DNA from: Bacteroidota bacterium
GTDB lineage: Bacteria > Bacteroidota > Bacteroidia > B-17B0 > Aurantibacillaceae
Length of the DNA stretch: 46,692 nt
Assembly (NCBI GenBank): GCA_013288015.1
Contig: JABDCR010000017.1
Span: 1 to 46,692 of the forward strand
Reading direction: 5' to 3'
Part shown: positions 23,771 to 32,393 of the stretch, one piece after another
Numbering within the stretch: the first letter of the stretch is position 1
Layout of the letters: every line of letters starts with the position of its first letter
The notes under the pieces: generated by a model
Databases searched by the model: none
The model's input: only the letters and a program-made list of their open reading frames with translations
Told to the model about the DNA's origin: nothing
Translations under genes and position numbers: made by a program

Positions 23771-25288
23771 TTATTCTTCAAATAGAATAACTATTTTTCT
23801 ATTTAATCGGGTTAAATAATTTTGGTACTGCCAATCGGTATAGTTTTGTGTAGCATTAATGCATTTTGCAAATTGCTTAACACGGTACTTTATTTCTTCT
23901 TGCAACAAATGTACAAGCTCAGTGCCCTCTTCAAAACAAGAGGCGTTATCTTTTATTTTCCCGTAATGCTCTTCTAAGGATTGATCTAAAACAACCTGAG
24001 GTTTTAAACCTTTCTTTAAACAATGCATGTACTTATCGCGCACAATAAATTCTTCGTCGTGCGAGTTGATAAAGCGCTGTTTAATTTCTTCAGGCATATC
24101 ATAATCACGCTCGGTTTCATAATCCCACTCGTCTTTATAACGTTGCTCTAAGTACATATGCGGCGCTATAAATACATGGTTCCAATCAATTGGCATTTGC
24201 CACAAACCAAAACGACGCGAATTATTTCCTAAATCAATAATTTTAAATTGTTTTTTACCTGGTGTAATTCGACTACCACGCCCAATCATTTGATGATACA
24301 GGGTAAGCGATTTTGTAGCCCTATTAAGCATTATAGTTTCTACCTCAGGCTCATCAAAACCATGCGTAAGTATACTAACCGAAGTAAGTATAGCATCTTT
24401 GGTATTATGAAACCAGTCTAAAATTTCGTAACGCTCTTTATCGCTATATGTACTATCTAAATGTTTTACGGGATAATTTTTCTTTTTAAAGGCTTCGTAA
24501 ACCAAACGACTTGAAATAATTCCGCTATTAAAAATAAGTGTCTTTTTACCAAGAGAAACTTCTTCGTAAGCTGATACTAATTTGCTTTGCATCATGGCAT
24601 TACTATATAACATCTCTAACGAAGCTGTTGTAAACTCACCTGTGTAACCAACCTTAAGCGATGATAAATTTACATCGTACGAATAAGTAACCCCCTCACA
24701 CAAATAACCGCTTTCAATTAACGTAGGAATAGTTTCTCCAATAATTAGTGCATCATAAGTATCCATTAACGGAAGCTTTTTGTTGCTGCTAAGCGGAGTT
24801 GCCGTTACACCTAAAATGTTGACTTCTTTAAAATGCTTAAATACTTTTCTGAATGAATTGTTGTGCGCTTCATCAACAATAACCAAGCCAATGTCCTGTA
24901 AAAATTCCAAATTATCTTCATCGTGCAAACGGTTACTTAGGGTTTCTATAAGAGCCGTATATACAAGATAAGGTTCGTTTTTATCTAAAATTTTTACGCT
25001 GCTGTTAATGGTTTTGTTAGGGATGTTTACTGAACTTAAAACAGCCGATGTTTGTTGAGAAAGCTCAACACGATGCGTTAGTATAAGAACTTTTTTATTG
25101 AATTGTTGAATGTACTTTTTAGCAATCTCAGAAAAGATGATGGTTTTTCCACCACCTGTTGGTAACTGAAAAAGCAAGTTGGAATGTGGCGGAAGCTCAG
25201 CTAATTTTTTATAAATGTTATCTACAGCTAATTGCTGATACGGATATAATTTCCGTTCGGTGGTTTGCTCCGTAATTTCTTCGCTCAT
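23771..25288 (-). CDS. DEAD/DEAH-box superfamily 2 helicase
   Basis: The 505-residue ATPase has helicase motif I FQLPTGGGKTIIFSEIA, motif II VIVDEAHNNSF, motif III LGVTATPLSS, motif V LTHGFDEPEVETIMLNRAT and motif VI HQMIGRGSRITPG. It resembles the SSL2/type III restriction-like helicases often annotated simply as DEAD/DEAH-box helicases in Bacteroidota. The C-terminal 140 residues are charged and helical without a recognised domain. No methylase, nuclease or restriction subunit lies next to it, so there is no reason to call it a defence gene. It has its own -7 box. Confidence 0.88.
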   Translation of the reverse strand: MSEEITEQTTERKLYPYQQLAVDNIYKKLAELPPHSNLLFQLPTGGGKTIIFSEIAKKYIQQFNKKVLILTHRVELSQQTSAVLSSVNIPNKTINSSVKILDKNEPYLVYTALIETLSNRLHDEDNLEFLQDIGLVIVDEAHNNSFRKVFKHFKEVNILGVTATPLSSNKKLPLMDTYDALIIGETIPTLIESGYLCEGVTYSYDVNLSSLKVGYTGEFTTASLEMLYSNAMMQSKLVSAYEEVSLGKKTLIFNSGIISSRLVYEAFKKKNYPVKHLDSTYSDKERYEILDWFHNTKDAILTSVSILTHGFDEPEVETIMLNRATKSLTLYHQMIGRGSRITPGKKQFKIIDLGNNSRRFGLWQMPIDWNHVFIAPHMYLEQRYKDEWDYETERDYDMPEEIKQRFINSHDEEFIVRDKYMHCLKKGLKPQVVLDQSLEEHYGKIKDNASCFEEGTELVHLLQEEIKYRVKQFAKCINATQNYTDWQYQNYLTRLNRKIVILFEE

Positions 25289-25305
25289 AAAAAAAAAGTA
25301 ACCTG

Positions 25306-25313
25306 CAAATATA
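25306..25313 (-). promoter_or_regulatory. -7 box (TATATTTG) of the helicase gene
   Basis: TATATTTG on the minus strand matches TAnnTTTG 17 nt before the helicase start codon, between the helicase and the HutD-like gene. Confidence 0.55.
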
Positions 25314-25340
25314 GGGCTAATTTTTTATTGAAAAAATCAT

Positions 25341-25922
25341 TTACAGATATATTTCGGCAATGGCTATATCGCTTGTTTTTTGAGCAAGCAATACAAAGTT
25401 TTCGCTTACTTTTTCTTTACTTATAAGTACTACATCACCTTGACTCGCATTTATTTTTTGAGTTGATGATTGCTCTATTACAATCTCCCCTGCTGAAACA
25501 TAAATAGCCATAACGTCGCTATTCAAAATGAGTTCTTTTTTAGATTTCTCGGCTAAAGTAAATCCCGATGCGGTTGCTTTTGCCGAACCCCTTGTCATTA
25601 TATTAAAATCAGTTGCTTTGCCGATAGAGGTCGTTTTCCAATTCCCCGAAAAAATATCGGTATCAAATTTTTTAAGTTGTTTTGTGTATTGGTTTTTATG
25701 TTGAATTGTTAGCTCTCCATCTAACACCATAATAACACGAGAAACATTGGGTAGACTAGTAAACGTAGATTCTTCTACTTCAATAGTTGCGGTACTAATT
25801 CTAAAATTAAAATCCAGGTTTTTATAAATGGCCTCTTTAGGATAGATGACTAATTGCGTAGTTGTGCCGCCTGACCAAACACTTCTGTTTAGCTGCTCTT
25901 TTTTAGTGTGGTTTATTTGCAT
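25341..25922 (-). CDS. HutD/Ves-like cupin protein
   Basis: The 193-residue protein matches the HutD (Ves) family: SVWSGGTTTQLVIYP near the start, FNFRISTATIEVEESTFTSL, and VSRVIMVLDGELTIQH. It is a double-stranded beta-helix (cupin-like) fold. HutD family members are associated with histidine utilisation in Pseudomonas, but no hut genes are present here, so the role is unknown. Its start overlaps the 3' end of gldD by 20 nt in another frame, which implies translational coupling with the gliding gene. Confidence 0.85.
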   Translation of the reverse strand: MQINHTKKEQLNRSVWSGGTTTQLVIYPKEAIYKNLDFNFRISTATIEVEESTFTSLPNVSRVIMVLDGELTIQHKNQYTKQLKKFDTDIFSGNWKTTSIGKATDFNIMTRGSAKATASGFTLAEKSKKELILNSDVMAIYVSAGEIVIEQSSTQKINASQGDVVLISKEKVSENFVLLAQKTSDIAIAEIYL

Positions 25923-26529
25923 CCGATAATTTCATTTTCTCGTCTTTCCACTTAAATGTTTTAATCATTTGCATAATATCAACTCGTAAATAATCGATTA
26001 CAATTTTTAGAGAATCGATATTAGGTGGGCAATTAAAATATAAAGAACCTCGTAAAAAATGTTTGGTGCTGTCGGTTATATAAAATTGTATAGCTGATGC
26101 ACTATTGCCCGAAATATCATACAGCAAGCCATATACATGTGCCGAATCGTTTATTAAAACCTGTTCGTCTAACCCACTTGCCTTTACTTGATGGCGTATA
26201 GCTAGCTCACGCGAATCGTTTAAATGTTTTGGCAAATCGTTTTTAAGTTCATTATAGCTAATATACAATTGTGCCCTATATAGCGGATACATAATATTTA
26301 GCCAGCACGGTTGAGCGTTTTTACTTTTATCGTTTTCTACAAAAGAGTAAACAGGGGTTTGAAATGTAAAGGGACAAATGCTATCGTAGGTTTTGTATTT
26401 TTTCTCAGGGAAGTTTAATTTATAATATGCTGTTGGTTTAGGTGCTGATGTATTTTCATCATCATTGCCAATACAGGATGTCAAACAAAAAGTAGCTGTT
26501 AACAGACAATAGAAAATTAGTTTTTTCAT
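25903..26529 (-). CDS. gldD: Gliding motility lipoprotein GldD
   Basis: The 208-residue lipoprotein has a lipobox ending at Cys19 (ATFCLTSC). The GldD signature follows (PKPTAYYKLNFPEKKYKTYD, CPFTFQTPVYSFVE, CWLNIMYPLYRAQLYISY, SLYFNCPPNIDSLKIVIDYL). In Flavobacterium johnsoniae GldD is required for gliding and T9SS-dependent functions. It follows ssb by 65 nt on the same strand; gldE, which neighbours gldD in F. johnsoniae, is not in this interval. The HutD-like gene overlaps its end. Confidence 0.92.
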   Translation of the reverse strand: MKKLIFYCLLTATFCLTSCIGNDDENTSAPKPTAYYKLNFPEKKYKTYDSICPFTFQTPVYSFVENDKSKNAQPCWLNIMYPLYRAQLYISYNELKNDLPKHLNDSRELAIRHQVKASGLDEQVLINDSAHVYGLLYDISGNSASAIQFYITDSTKHFLRGSLYFNCPPNIDSLKIVIDYLRVDIMQMIKTFKWKDEKMKLSDANKPH

Positions 26530-26594
26530 CTTTCAAAAATAAAAAACCCCAACAGATAAAACCGGAGCTTTTAAATTTATTATCAACAGCTTAT

Positions 26595-26993
26595 TTAAAA
26601 GGGTAAATCGTCGACAGGAATTGGCTGATTTCCTCCACTTGAAGGCTGGTTAGGTGCTCCATCACTCTTTCTGATTAACTGAAAAGTCTCAGCAACTATA
26701 TCGGTTGTGGTTCTTTGTTGCCCCTCTTTATCCTGCCATTTGCGGGTTTGTATTTTACCTTCTAAATAAATAGTGTAACCTTTTTTAAGAATGCGTTCGG
26801 CACTTTCAGCAATGGTTCTCCACATAACTATGTTGTGCCACTCGGTTTGTTCAATGCGGTTGCCATCTTTGTCTTTATAATATTCAGTAGTGGCTAAACT
26901 AAAACTTACCCGGGCCACTCCCCCATCTAAACGGCGCATTTCAGGGTCTTTACCCAAATTACCTACCAAAATAACTTTATTTACACCTGCCAT
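26595..26993 (-). CDS. ssb: Single-stranded DNA-binding protein
   Basis: The 132-residue OB-fold protein coats single-stranded DNA in replication and repair. It begins VNKVILVGNLGKDPEMRRLD, shows WHNIVMWRTIAESAERILKKG and LEGKIQTRKWQDKEGQ, then a short flexible linker and the partner-binding tip PVDDLPF. It is slightly short because of the brief linker. It leads the ssb-gldD-hutD-like group. Confidence 0.97.
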   Translation of the reverse strand: MAGVNKVILVGNLGKDPEMRRLDGGVARVSFSLATTEYYKDKDGNRIEQTEWHNIVMWRTIAESAERILKKGYTIYLEGKIQTRKWQDKEGQQRTTTDIVAETFQLIRKSDGAPNQPSSGGNQPIPVDDLPF

Positions 26994-27015
26994 ATCTCAA
27001 AAAATAATTGCCAAA

Positions 27016-27023
27016 CAAATGTA
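27016..27023 (-). promoter_or_regulatory. -7 box (TACATTTG) of ssb
   Basis: TACATTTG on the minus strand matches TAnnTTTG 22 nt before the ssb start codon. It lies back to back with the element for the divergent hydrolase at 27059-27066. Confidence 0.5.
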
Positions 27024-27058
27024 AAGATTTAATCAGCTTAATTGTTTTTACAAATGCT

Positions 27059-27066
27059 TATTTTTG
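27059..27066 (+). promoter_or_regulatory. -7 box (TATTTTTG) of the alpha/beta hydrolase
   Basis: TATTTTTG matches TAnnTTTG. Transcription would begin near 27073, which coincides with a GTG codon at 27074, so the hydrolase mRNA may be leaderless. The -33 element is poor (TTG at 27042-27044, only 14 nt away). Confidence 0.45.
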
Positions 27067-27073
27067 TTTGATT

Positions 27074-27904
27074 GTGAAAACAAAACCAAATATCCGATAC
27101 GCAAATTTTAAACAAGCAAAAATTGCTTATACCGTTAGCGGAAAAGGAAGGGCCGTTGTTTTGTTGCATGGCTTTTTGGGCTCGACAGATGTTTGGGAAT
27201 CGATAAAAACCTCGTTAGCAAAGCAGTTTAAAATAATTTGCATTGATTTACCTGGGCATGGACAAAGCGATAGTTTTGGTTATGTGCACAGTATGGAAGT
27301 AATGGCACAGGCTATTAAAGCCGTTATGGATAATTTACATTTGAAAAAATATGTGCTGATTGGGCATAGCATGGGTGGATATGCGAGTTTGGCTTTTGCC
27401 GAATTGTTTCCTGATTTTGTGAGGGGTTTGTGTTTATTTCATTCTACTTCATACGCAGATAACGAGCAAAAAAAACGTGACCGAGATAAAGCTATTAGGG
27501 TTGTGAAAAATAATACAGATATATATGTTAGAGCAACCATTAATAATCTGTTTGCCACAAAAAATTTAAAGCATTTAAAAAAAGAAATTTTATTTACTCA
27601 AAAAATTGCGCGTAAAACGACTAAACGAGGCATTATAGCCGCGCTTGAAGGAATGAAAACCAGACCAAGCAGAGATGTGGTGTTACACTTTGCCAATTAC
27701 CCTATTTTATTTATTGTAGGTAAATATGATAATTTATTGCCTATGCAATCGCTATTAGACCAAGCCGAAATAGCAAAATATAAAGATGTTTTATTGCTTG
27801 AAAAAGCAGGTCACATGGGCTTTTTAGAAGAACCTGAGGTTTGTGTAAAGCATTTGAAACGTTTTATTAGAAACTCTTTTTCGCCTTATAAACTAAGAGG
27901 GTAA
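27074..27904 (+). CDS. Alpha/beta hydrolase
   Basis: The alpha/beta-hydrolase-fold enzyme has an HGFLGSTDVW oxyanion motif, DLPGHGQSD, the nucleophile elbow IGHSMGGYASLAF, a late-strand acid near FIVGKYDNLLP and the catalytic histidine in AGHMGFLEEPE. It resembles MenH-like or general esterase members; the substrate is unknown. The open frame extends back to a TTG at 27008, but a -7 box at 27059-27066 and the lack of homologous-looking sequence before KTKPNIRYANF favour GTG at 27074, giving 276 residues. Its 3' end overlaps the convergent rsmA gene by 12 nt. Confidence 0.88.
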   Translation: MKTKPNIRYANFKQAKIAYTVSGKGRAVVLLHGFLGSTDVWESIKTSLAKQFKIICIDLPGHGQSDSFGYVHSMEVMAQAIKAVMDNLHLKKYVLIGHSMGGYASLAFAELFPDFVRGLCLFHSTSYADNEQKKRDRDKAIRVVKNNTDIYVRATINNLFATKNLKHLKKEILFTQKIARKTTKRGIIAALEGMKTRPSRDVVLHFANYPILFIVGKYDNLLPMQSLLDQAEIAKYKDVLLLEKAGHMGFLEEPEVCVKHLKRFIRNSFSPYKLRG

Positions 27905-28672
27905 TCTCTGTTGCTCAATTATTTGAGTCAACTCAATAAACTGGGCTACACTTAATTGTTCGGGGCGTTTATCAAACAATTTACTGGTAGTATCAAATCC
28001 ATCATGCAACAAAGGCTTTACAGAATTTCGTATGGTTTTACGGCGCTGATTAAAACTTGTTTTTACTACAATAAAAAACAATTTTTCATCGCAGTTTAGT
28101 TTTTGTGTGGCGTTTCTTCTAAACCTTATAACAGCAGATTTTACTTTTGGTGGCGGAGTAAAAGCACCGGGCTCTACAGTAAATAAATATTCAATGTCGT
28201 AATAGGCTTGTAGCAACACACTTAAAATACCATACACTTTTGAGCCCGGTCCTTCTGCCATACGCTCGGCTACTTCTTTTTGAAACATGCCAACTACTAC
28301 ATCAACCCTATCGCGCAAATCAAGTACTTTAAACATTATTTGCGAAGAGATATTGTAAGGGAAGTTACCAATGATGGCAAATTTTTCAGGAAACAAATTA
28401 TCCATGCTCATCTTCAAAAAATCGCCGTACAAAATTTTATCGGGATGTTTTGGATAAACTTTCTTTAAAAACTCAATAGATTCTGTATCGATATCTACTG
28501 CAAAGAATTTTTCTTTCTCAATAAGATATTTGGTTAAAACGCCTGTACCTGGTCCAATTTCAATTAAAGGCAAATCGGTTGATTGCAACAAAGCATCTAC
28601 AATGTTTTTGGCTATTTGTTCATCTTTTAAAAAATGCTGCCCTAAATGTTTTTTTGCTCTAACCGGTTGCAA
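27893..28672 (-). CDS. rsmA: 16S rRNA dimethyladenosine transferase
   Basis: The 259-residue KsgA/RsmA enzyme dimethylates two adjacent adenosines near the 3' end of 16S rRNA. Motifs are AKKHLGQHFLKDEQIAKNI, the SAM-binding IEIGPGTGVLTKYL, FAVDID, and the catalytic NFPYNISSQIM. A typical C-terminal helical domain (FNQRRKTIRNSVKPLL) follows. It lies 11 nt after DUF4286 and overlaps the convergent hydrolase by 12 nt. Confidence 0.97.
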   Translation of the reverse strand: MQPVRAKKHLGQHFLKDEQIAKNIVDALLQSTDLPLIEIGPGTGVLTKYLIEKEKFFAVDIDTESIEFLKKVYPKHPDKILYGDFLKMSMDNLFPEKFAIIGNFPYNISSQIMFKVLDLRDRVDVVVGMFQKEVAERMAEGPGSKVYGILSVLLQAYYDIEYLFTVEPGAFTPPPKVKSAVIRFRRNATQKLNCDEKLFFIVVKTSFNQRRKTIRNSVKPLLHDGFDTTSKLFDKRPEQLSVAQFIELTQIIEQQRLPS

Positions 28673-28683
28673 TAGTATTAGGT

Positions 28684-28983
28684 TTAAATAATTTGTAATA
28701 AAGTACGGAAAGCTACAAACTTATCTTTAAACTTATCTATAGTTTGTTTTTGCAGTGCCGAAGCGTATTTTTGTTTATATTCTTCCATATCGCTCATGTT
28801 TAAAAAAGTGTATTGCACCGAGTATGTGGTACCTTCATCGTCTACATTCAGCACTTTAAGTATACGATGATCAATAAAACAACCTGTTTTCATTACTTCA
28901 GGAATATGAAATTCTTGCATCCACTTCAGCCATTCATCGTGCGAGGCATTATCAACATTTATGGTTACGTTATATATATACAT
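28684..28983 (-). CDS. DUF4286 family protein
   Basis: A 99-residue protein matching DUF4286 (YIYNVTINVDNASHDEWLKW, VMKTGCFIDHRILKVL, YSVQYTFLNMSDMEEYKQKY), a small ferredoxin-like alpha/beta fold of unknown function found mainly in Bacteroidota. It lies between lysC (6 nt) and rsmA (11 nt) in one transcription unit. No catalytic residues stand out. Confidence 0.9.
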   Translation of the reverse strand: MYIYNVTINVDNASHDEWLKWMQEFHIPEVMKTGCFIDHRILKVLNVDDEGTTYSVQYTFLNMSDMEEYKQKYASALQKQTIDKFKDKFVAFRTLLQII

Positions 28984-28989
28984 GGGGGA

Positions 28990-30261
28990 TTAATTTGTGT
29001 TTCTTACTACTAATTGCACAGTATATCTGCTTTTTTGTTCTAACAACACTTCTTTGTCTACACAAACACGCTCGATGGTAGATTGGTCGTAATAACGTAT
29101 AGTAACCAATTCCAACTCATCATTATACAACACTTTATAATCATTCTGTAAGGTTTGGATTAAAGGTTGTATTTTTTTATTATCCATATCAACACAAACC
29201 GAAAAACTAATAGCTGATAACTGCATTACATTTATTTTTACCTGATGTTGGTGAAACAGGGCAAAAATTTTACTTAAATTCTCTTCGGCAATAAAAGAAA
29301 AATCGCGCGGAGAAATGGTGATAAGCATTTGATGTACCTTAAAAATAAAGGATGGTATAGGTAAATGCTTGTTACTGTCTTTTATAACAGTTCCTTCTGC
29401 AACAGACTCTATGAAAGATTTTACATAAAGTGGGATATTTTTATTTTGTAAAGGTTTAATTGTTTTTGGATGGATTACCGTTGCCCCGTAATAAGCCAAC
29501 TCAATAGCATCCTGATATGTAAGCTCATCTATTTTTTGTGTGTTACTAAACCATTTCGGATCAGCATTTAGCACACCCGGCACATCTTTCCAAATGGTAA
29601 CGCTTTCGGCATTGGTGCTGTATGCAAGTATAGCGGCCGTGTAATCAGATCCCTCTCTGCCCAATGTAGTAGTAAAGTTTTCGCTTGTGCCACCAATAAA
29701 GCCCTGAGTTAAAATAACTTTATGTTGTTTAAGTAAAGGCAGCAAATCTTTTTCGGCTAACTGTTGGGTTAATTCAAAATCAACGTTTCCTTCTCGGTAG
29801 GTGTTGTCTGTTTGTATAATGCCTCTGGCATCAAGCCATAAGCAATCACTTCCATCTTCATTAAAATAAGCCGAAACAATTCTGCTTGAAAAAATTTCGC
29901 CCATACCAACTATTTGATCGTAATGATGATTATAGGTTGAACTAGGTTCATCCTCTATAGCCCATAACAACTCTACAAAATCATTTTCTAATTGCGCATA
30001 AATAGCACTTGATTTATCTTTAAAAAGGGCTGATACAATATCGAAATGAAATGTTTTTAATTCATCAAAAATTTCCTGCATAGTTCCTTTATCAAAGAAA
30101 TAGGCATTTACCAATCGCTCTAAATTATTAGTGGTTTTACCCATAGCCGATACCACAATAAGCAAATTATCTTTTGTGAACTGCTTTATTATTGATGCCG
30201 CATTTTTAACAGCAGCAGCATCTTTAACTGATGCGCCACCAAACTTAAATACTTTTAACAT
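28990..30261 (-). CDS. lysC: Aspartate kinase (monofunctional)
   Basis: The 423-residue enzyme phosphorylates aspartate, the first step to lysine, threonine and methionine. It begins KVFKFGGASVKDAAAVKN and shows LIVVSAMGKTTNNLERLV, LTQGFIGGTSENFTTTLGREG, YTAAILAYSTNAESVTIWKD and ATVIHPKTIKPLQNKNIP. The C-terminal 130 residues hold ACT-type regulatory sequence (SFIAEENLSKIFALFHQH). No homoserine dehydrogenase domain follows, so it is the single-function form. It leads the lysC-DUF4286-rsmA unit. Confidence 0.95.
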   Translation of the reverse strand: MLKVFKFGGASVKDAAAVKNAASIIKQFTKDNLLIVVSAMGKTTNNLERLVNAYFFDKGTMQEIFDELKTFHFDIVSALFKDKSSAIYAQLENDFVELLWAIEDEPSSTYNHHYDQIVGMGEIFSSRIVSAYFNEDGSDCLWLDARGIIQTDNTYREGNVDFELTQQLAEKDLLPLLKQHKVILTQGFIGGTSENFTTTLGREGSDYTAAILAYSTNAESVTIWKDVPGVLNADPKWFSNTQKIDELTYQDAIELAYYGATVIHPKTIKPLQNKNIPLYVKSFIESVAEGTVIKDSNKHLPIPSFIFKVHQMLITISPRDFSFIAEENLSKIFALFHQHQVKINVMQLSAISFSVCVDMDNKKIQPLIQTLQNDYKVLYNDELELVTIRYYDQSTIERVCVDKEVLLEQKSRYTVQLVVRNTN

Positions 30262-30312
30262 GGCTGTAAATATACGGTACTTTAGAAACTAAGTGGGGTG
30301 TAGCCAAAAAAA

Positions 30313-31650
30313 TTACTTACGCGTTGAATTAAATTTTTGCACACAAATTAGTTGGTCGTAATAAGTGCCTTGTTGCTTGTGATAAACATAAATAGTATAA
30401 TCGTTTTCCGTTTCCCAATGGTCGCCTTCTATTTGATTAGTCTCGGCAGCTTGTTTTCCATCGGGTAAAAAAACATACATATAATCGTAATAACCTTGTT
30501 TTAGGTACAACTCACATTCATACGTTTTCTTAAAATAGTTAAAAGTCATTTTATTTACCGCAGTAAAATGGTTGTCAACCATATTTCCTATCACATAAAA
30601 ATCACCATCAACCTGCGGAAACTCAAAAGGAAAATTAAATTTCACATAAGCATATTCTGCCGATATATCAATTAGGGAGCTATCTCGCTCTTCAACCGTA
30701 ATTAAAAACCGCCCATTAATGTCTTGCGTTTGATAGTACCGTTTAAATGTTTTCACCTCGTCGGGCAACAAGGTTACGTGCCAGCTGTGCAAAGAATCGC
30801 GATACATTCTATCTGTATTTGCAGTAACAAATTTAAAATTTTTAAAAACTGCGGGCCTGTACTCATTACCCCCATTAAAGGTGTTACTGCCATCATCATA
30901 ATCATAACTCAATTCACTGGGTTTAAGGTATAATGGTTGAAGATTATAAATGGCATTATCCCAACGGTTATTTTGTTGTATGATAACTTTTAAATCGGCA
31001 AATTGAGGGATGTTATATCCGGGGTTAAAAATACTAAAGTCAACTTCTTGTTTGTTCATATAATCATCTGAACCGGCAGCCTGATGAATGTTTGCTTTGA
31101 TGGCAACTTTACTCGAATAAACCATTAATCTACGTGTAAGTACAGGTTTATCTTTTGCGCCACTTACATACACTTTTAAAAGATAGTTACCCGTTTTACT
31201 AATACGCATATTATTATTAGGAAATGCCCACGTATAATGTGTATATTTTTGTGTAGTTCCACCCGAAAAAGTATAGGTAAGAATTTGTTCCTCAAAATAA
31301 TTGCTAAGATACTCTTGCTGCATTAAATCAGACGGCTTCCATGCCGCATCGCAATGTACCAATGTATAATAATATGTTTTGCTATCTGCATCTAAATCAT
31401 CGAAACTAAGCGAGAGTTGTTGCCCACCATCAAAATCAATAACAGGAGATGATAATATAAAAGAACTCTCGTAAAGTAAAACACTTTTAATGTTAGGCGC
31501 ATAAATCCAGTCTTCGTATCGCAATTGGTTTGTGTTTACATATTCTTCTGTAGAATCTGATTTCGGGTTTTTCGTGCCGTTTTGCGAAAAAGTCAAAAAA
31601 CCAGCTAATAAAAAAAAAGAAAGGGAAAAGTATCTTATTAAATATTTCAT
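30313..31650 (-). CDS. Type IX secretion system plug protein (former DUF5103)
   Basis: The 445-residue exported protein has a signal peptide (RYFSLSFFLLAGFLTFSQ). Recognisable family segments are RYEDWIYAPNIKSVLLYESS, SLSFDDLDADSKTYYYTLVH, CDAAWKPSDLMQQEYL, and a C-terminal GDFYVIGNMVDNHF, GYYDYMYVF. In the F. johnsoniae translocon the Plug protein closes the periplasmic side of the SprA/Sov channel. It is the last gene of the eleven-gene run that also encodes a PorE-like protein and four prolyl isomerases; its start overlaps the GIN-domain gene by 1 nt. The family call rests on these motifs and on context. Confidence 0.88.
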   Translation of the reverse strand: MKYLIRYFSLSFFLLAGFLTFSQNGTKNPKSDSTEEYVNTNQLRYEDWIYAPNIKSVLLYESSFILSSPVIDFDGGQQLSLSFDDLDADSKTYYYTLVHCDAAWKPSDLMQQEYLSNYFEEQILTYTFSGGTTQKYTHYTWAFPNNNMRISKTGNYLLKVYVSGAKDKPVLTRRLMVYSSKVAIKANIHQAAGSDDYMNKQEVDFSIFNPGYNIPQFADLKVIIQQNNRWDNAIYNLQPLYLKPSELSYDYDDGSNTFNGGNEYRPAVFKNFKFVTANTDRMYRDSLHSWHVTLLPDEVKTFKRYYQTQDINGRFLITVEERDSSLIDISAEYAYVKFNFPFEFPQVDGDFYVIGNMVDNHFTAVNKMTFNYFKKTYECELYLKQGYYDYMYVFLPDGKQAAETNQIEGDHWETENDYTIYVYHKQQGTYYDQLICVQKFNSTRK

Positions 31651-32393
31651 TAATTTTTAATTAATTTGCCACTACCCTTACCTGTTTTATTTATTATAGT
31701 AGCACTGCCGCTATAATAAAGATTACCTGTATAATCAATTTCAGTATCTAGTTGATCTGATACATTTACGTGAGCCTCACCGGTAGAATTATAAACCACA
31801 AACGAATAAAAAGTTTGTAAATTTTGTGCATTAATAAAACATTCTCCGGCTGCATTTACTAAATGATACTGACCAACACCATTAAGATAAACATCGCCTA
31901 CACCATATAAACGACCATACACCCAATGCACATTTAAATTTAGATGTATATCGCCAGAATTATTGACATTGTATCTTACTGAATCTTGTGTGATGATGTT
32001 ACTATATATATTGCCAACACCATCTTGAATAAAAGAAAGTACATGAGGGGCAGTAACATAAACGGTAACATCATTATTACTTCTTACAAAATTACATTTG
32101 TTCAAGTTTTTAATTTGAAGTTCCCCATTACTGACCTCGGTAGAAATATTAGATAACAAGTTTTTACCCGTTGACACCTTTACCGTACAAGTAGTCACTG
32201 TTGTATCTTGCAGATAATAAACCTCTATTTTATCAAAAGTATGAAGGGTGCTAAATGGTGTGGTTATAACACGATTTTCATTTACAGGCGCGCCGCGCGA
32301 TTTAATACAATCGCAATCGTTTTGCTTTTTACAAGAAGTAAGTAAAATTAAATAAGAAAAGAATACTGTTGATATGCTAATGCAACGAAGCAT
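31650..32393 (-). CDS. GIN-domain (DUF2807) lipoprotein
   Basis: The 247-residue lipoprotein has a lipobox ending at Cys21 (YLILLTSC). After it come the repetitive beta-strands of a head GIN domain (right-handed beta-helix): NRVITTPFSTLHTFDKIEVY, TCTVKVSTGKNLLSNI, VTVYVTAPHVLSFIQDGVGN, DIHLNLNVHWVYGRLYGVGD. Function is unknown; similar proteins are common at the Bacteroidota surface. It overlaps both neighbours by a single base (TAATG-type junctions), placing it firmly in the operon between the cyclophilin-FKBP fusion and the plug gene. Confidence 0.88.
   Translation of the reverse strand: MLRCISISTVFFSYLILLTSCKKQNDCDCIKSRGAPVNENRVITTPFSTLHTFDKIEVYYLQDTTVTTCTVKVSTGKNLLSNISTEVSNGELQIKNLNKCNFVRSNNDVTVYVTAPHVLSFIQDGVGNIYSNIITQDSVRYNVNNSGDIHLNLNVHWVYGRLYGVGDVYLNGVGQYHLVNAAGECFINAQNLQTFYSFVVYNSTGEAHVNVSDQLDTEIDYTGNLYYSGSATIINKTGKGSGKLIKN

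Noticed and set aside
23771-25288. Helicase as part of a restriction or defence system
   Set aside because: No methylase, nuclease, or other defence gene is adjacent; the flanking genes are a sensor kinase and the gldD group.
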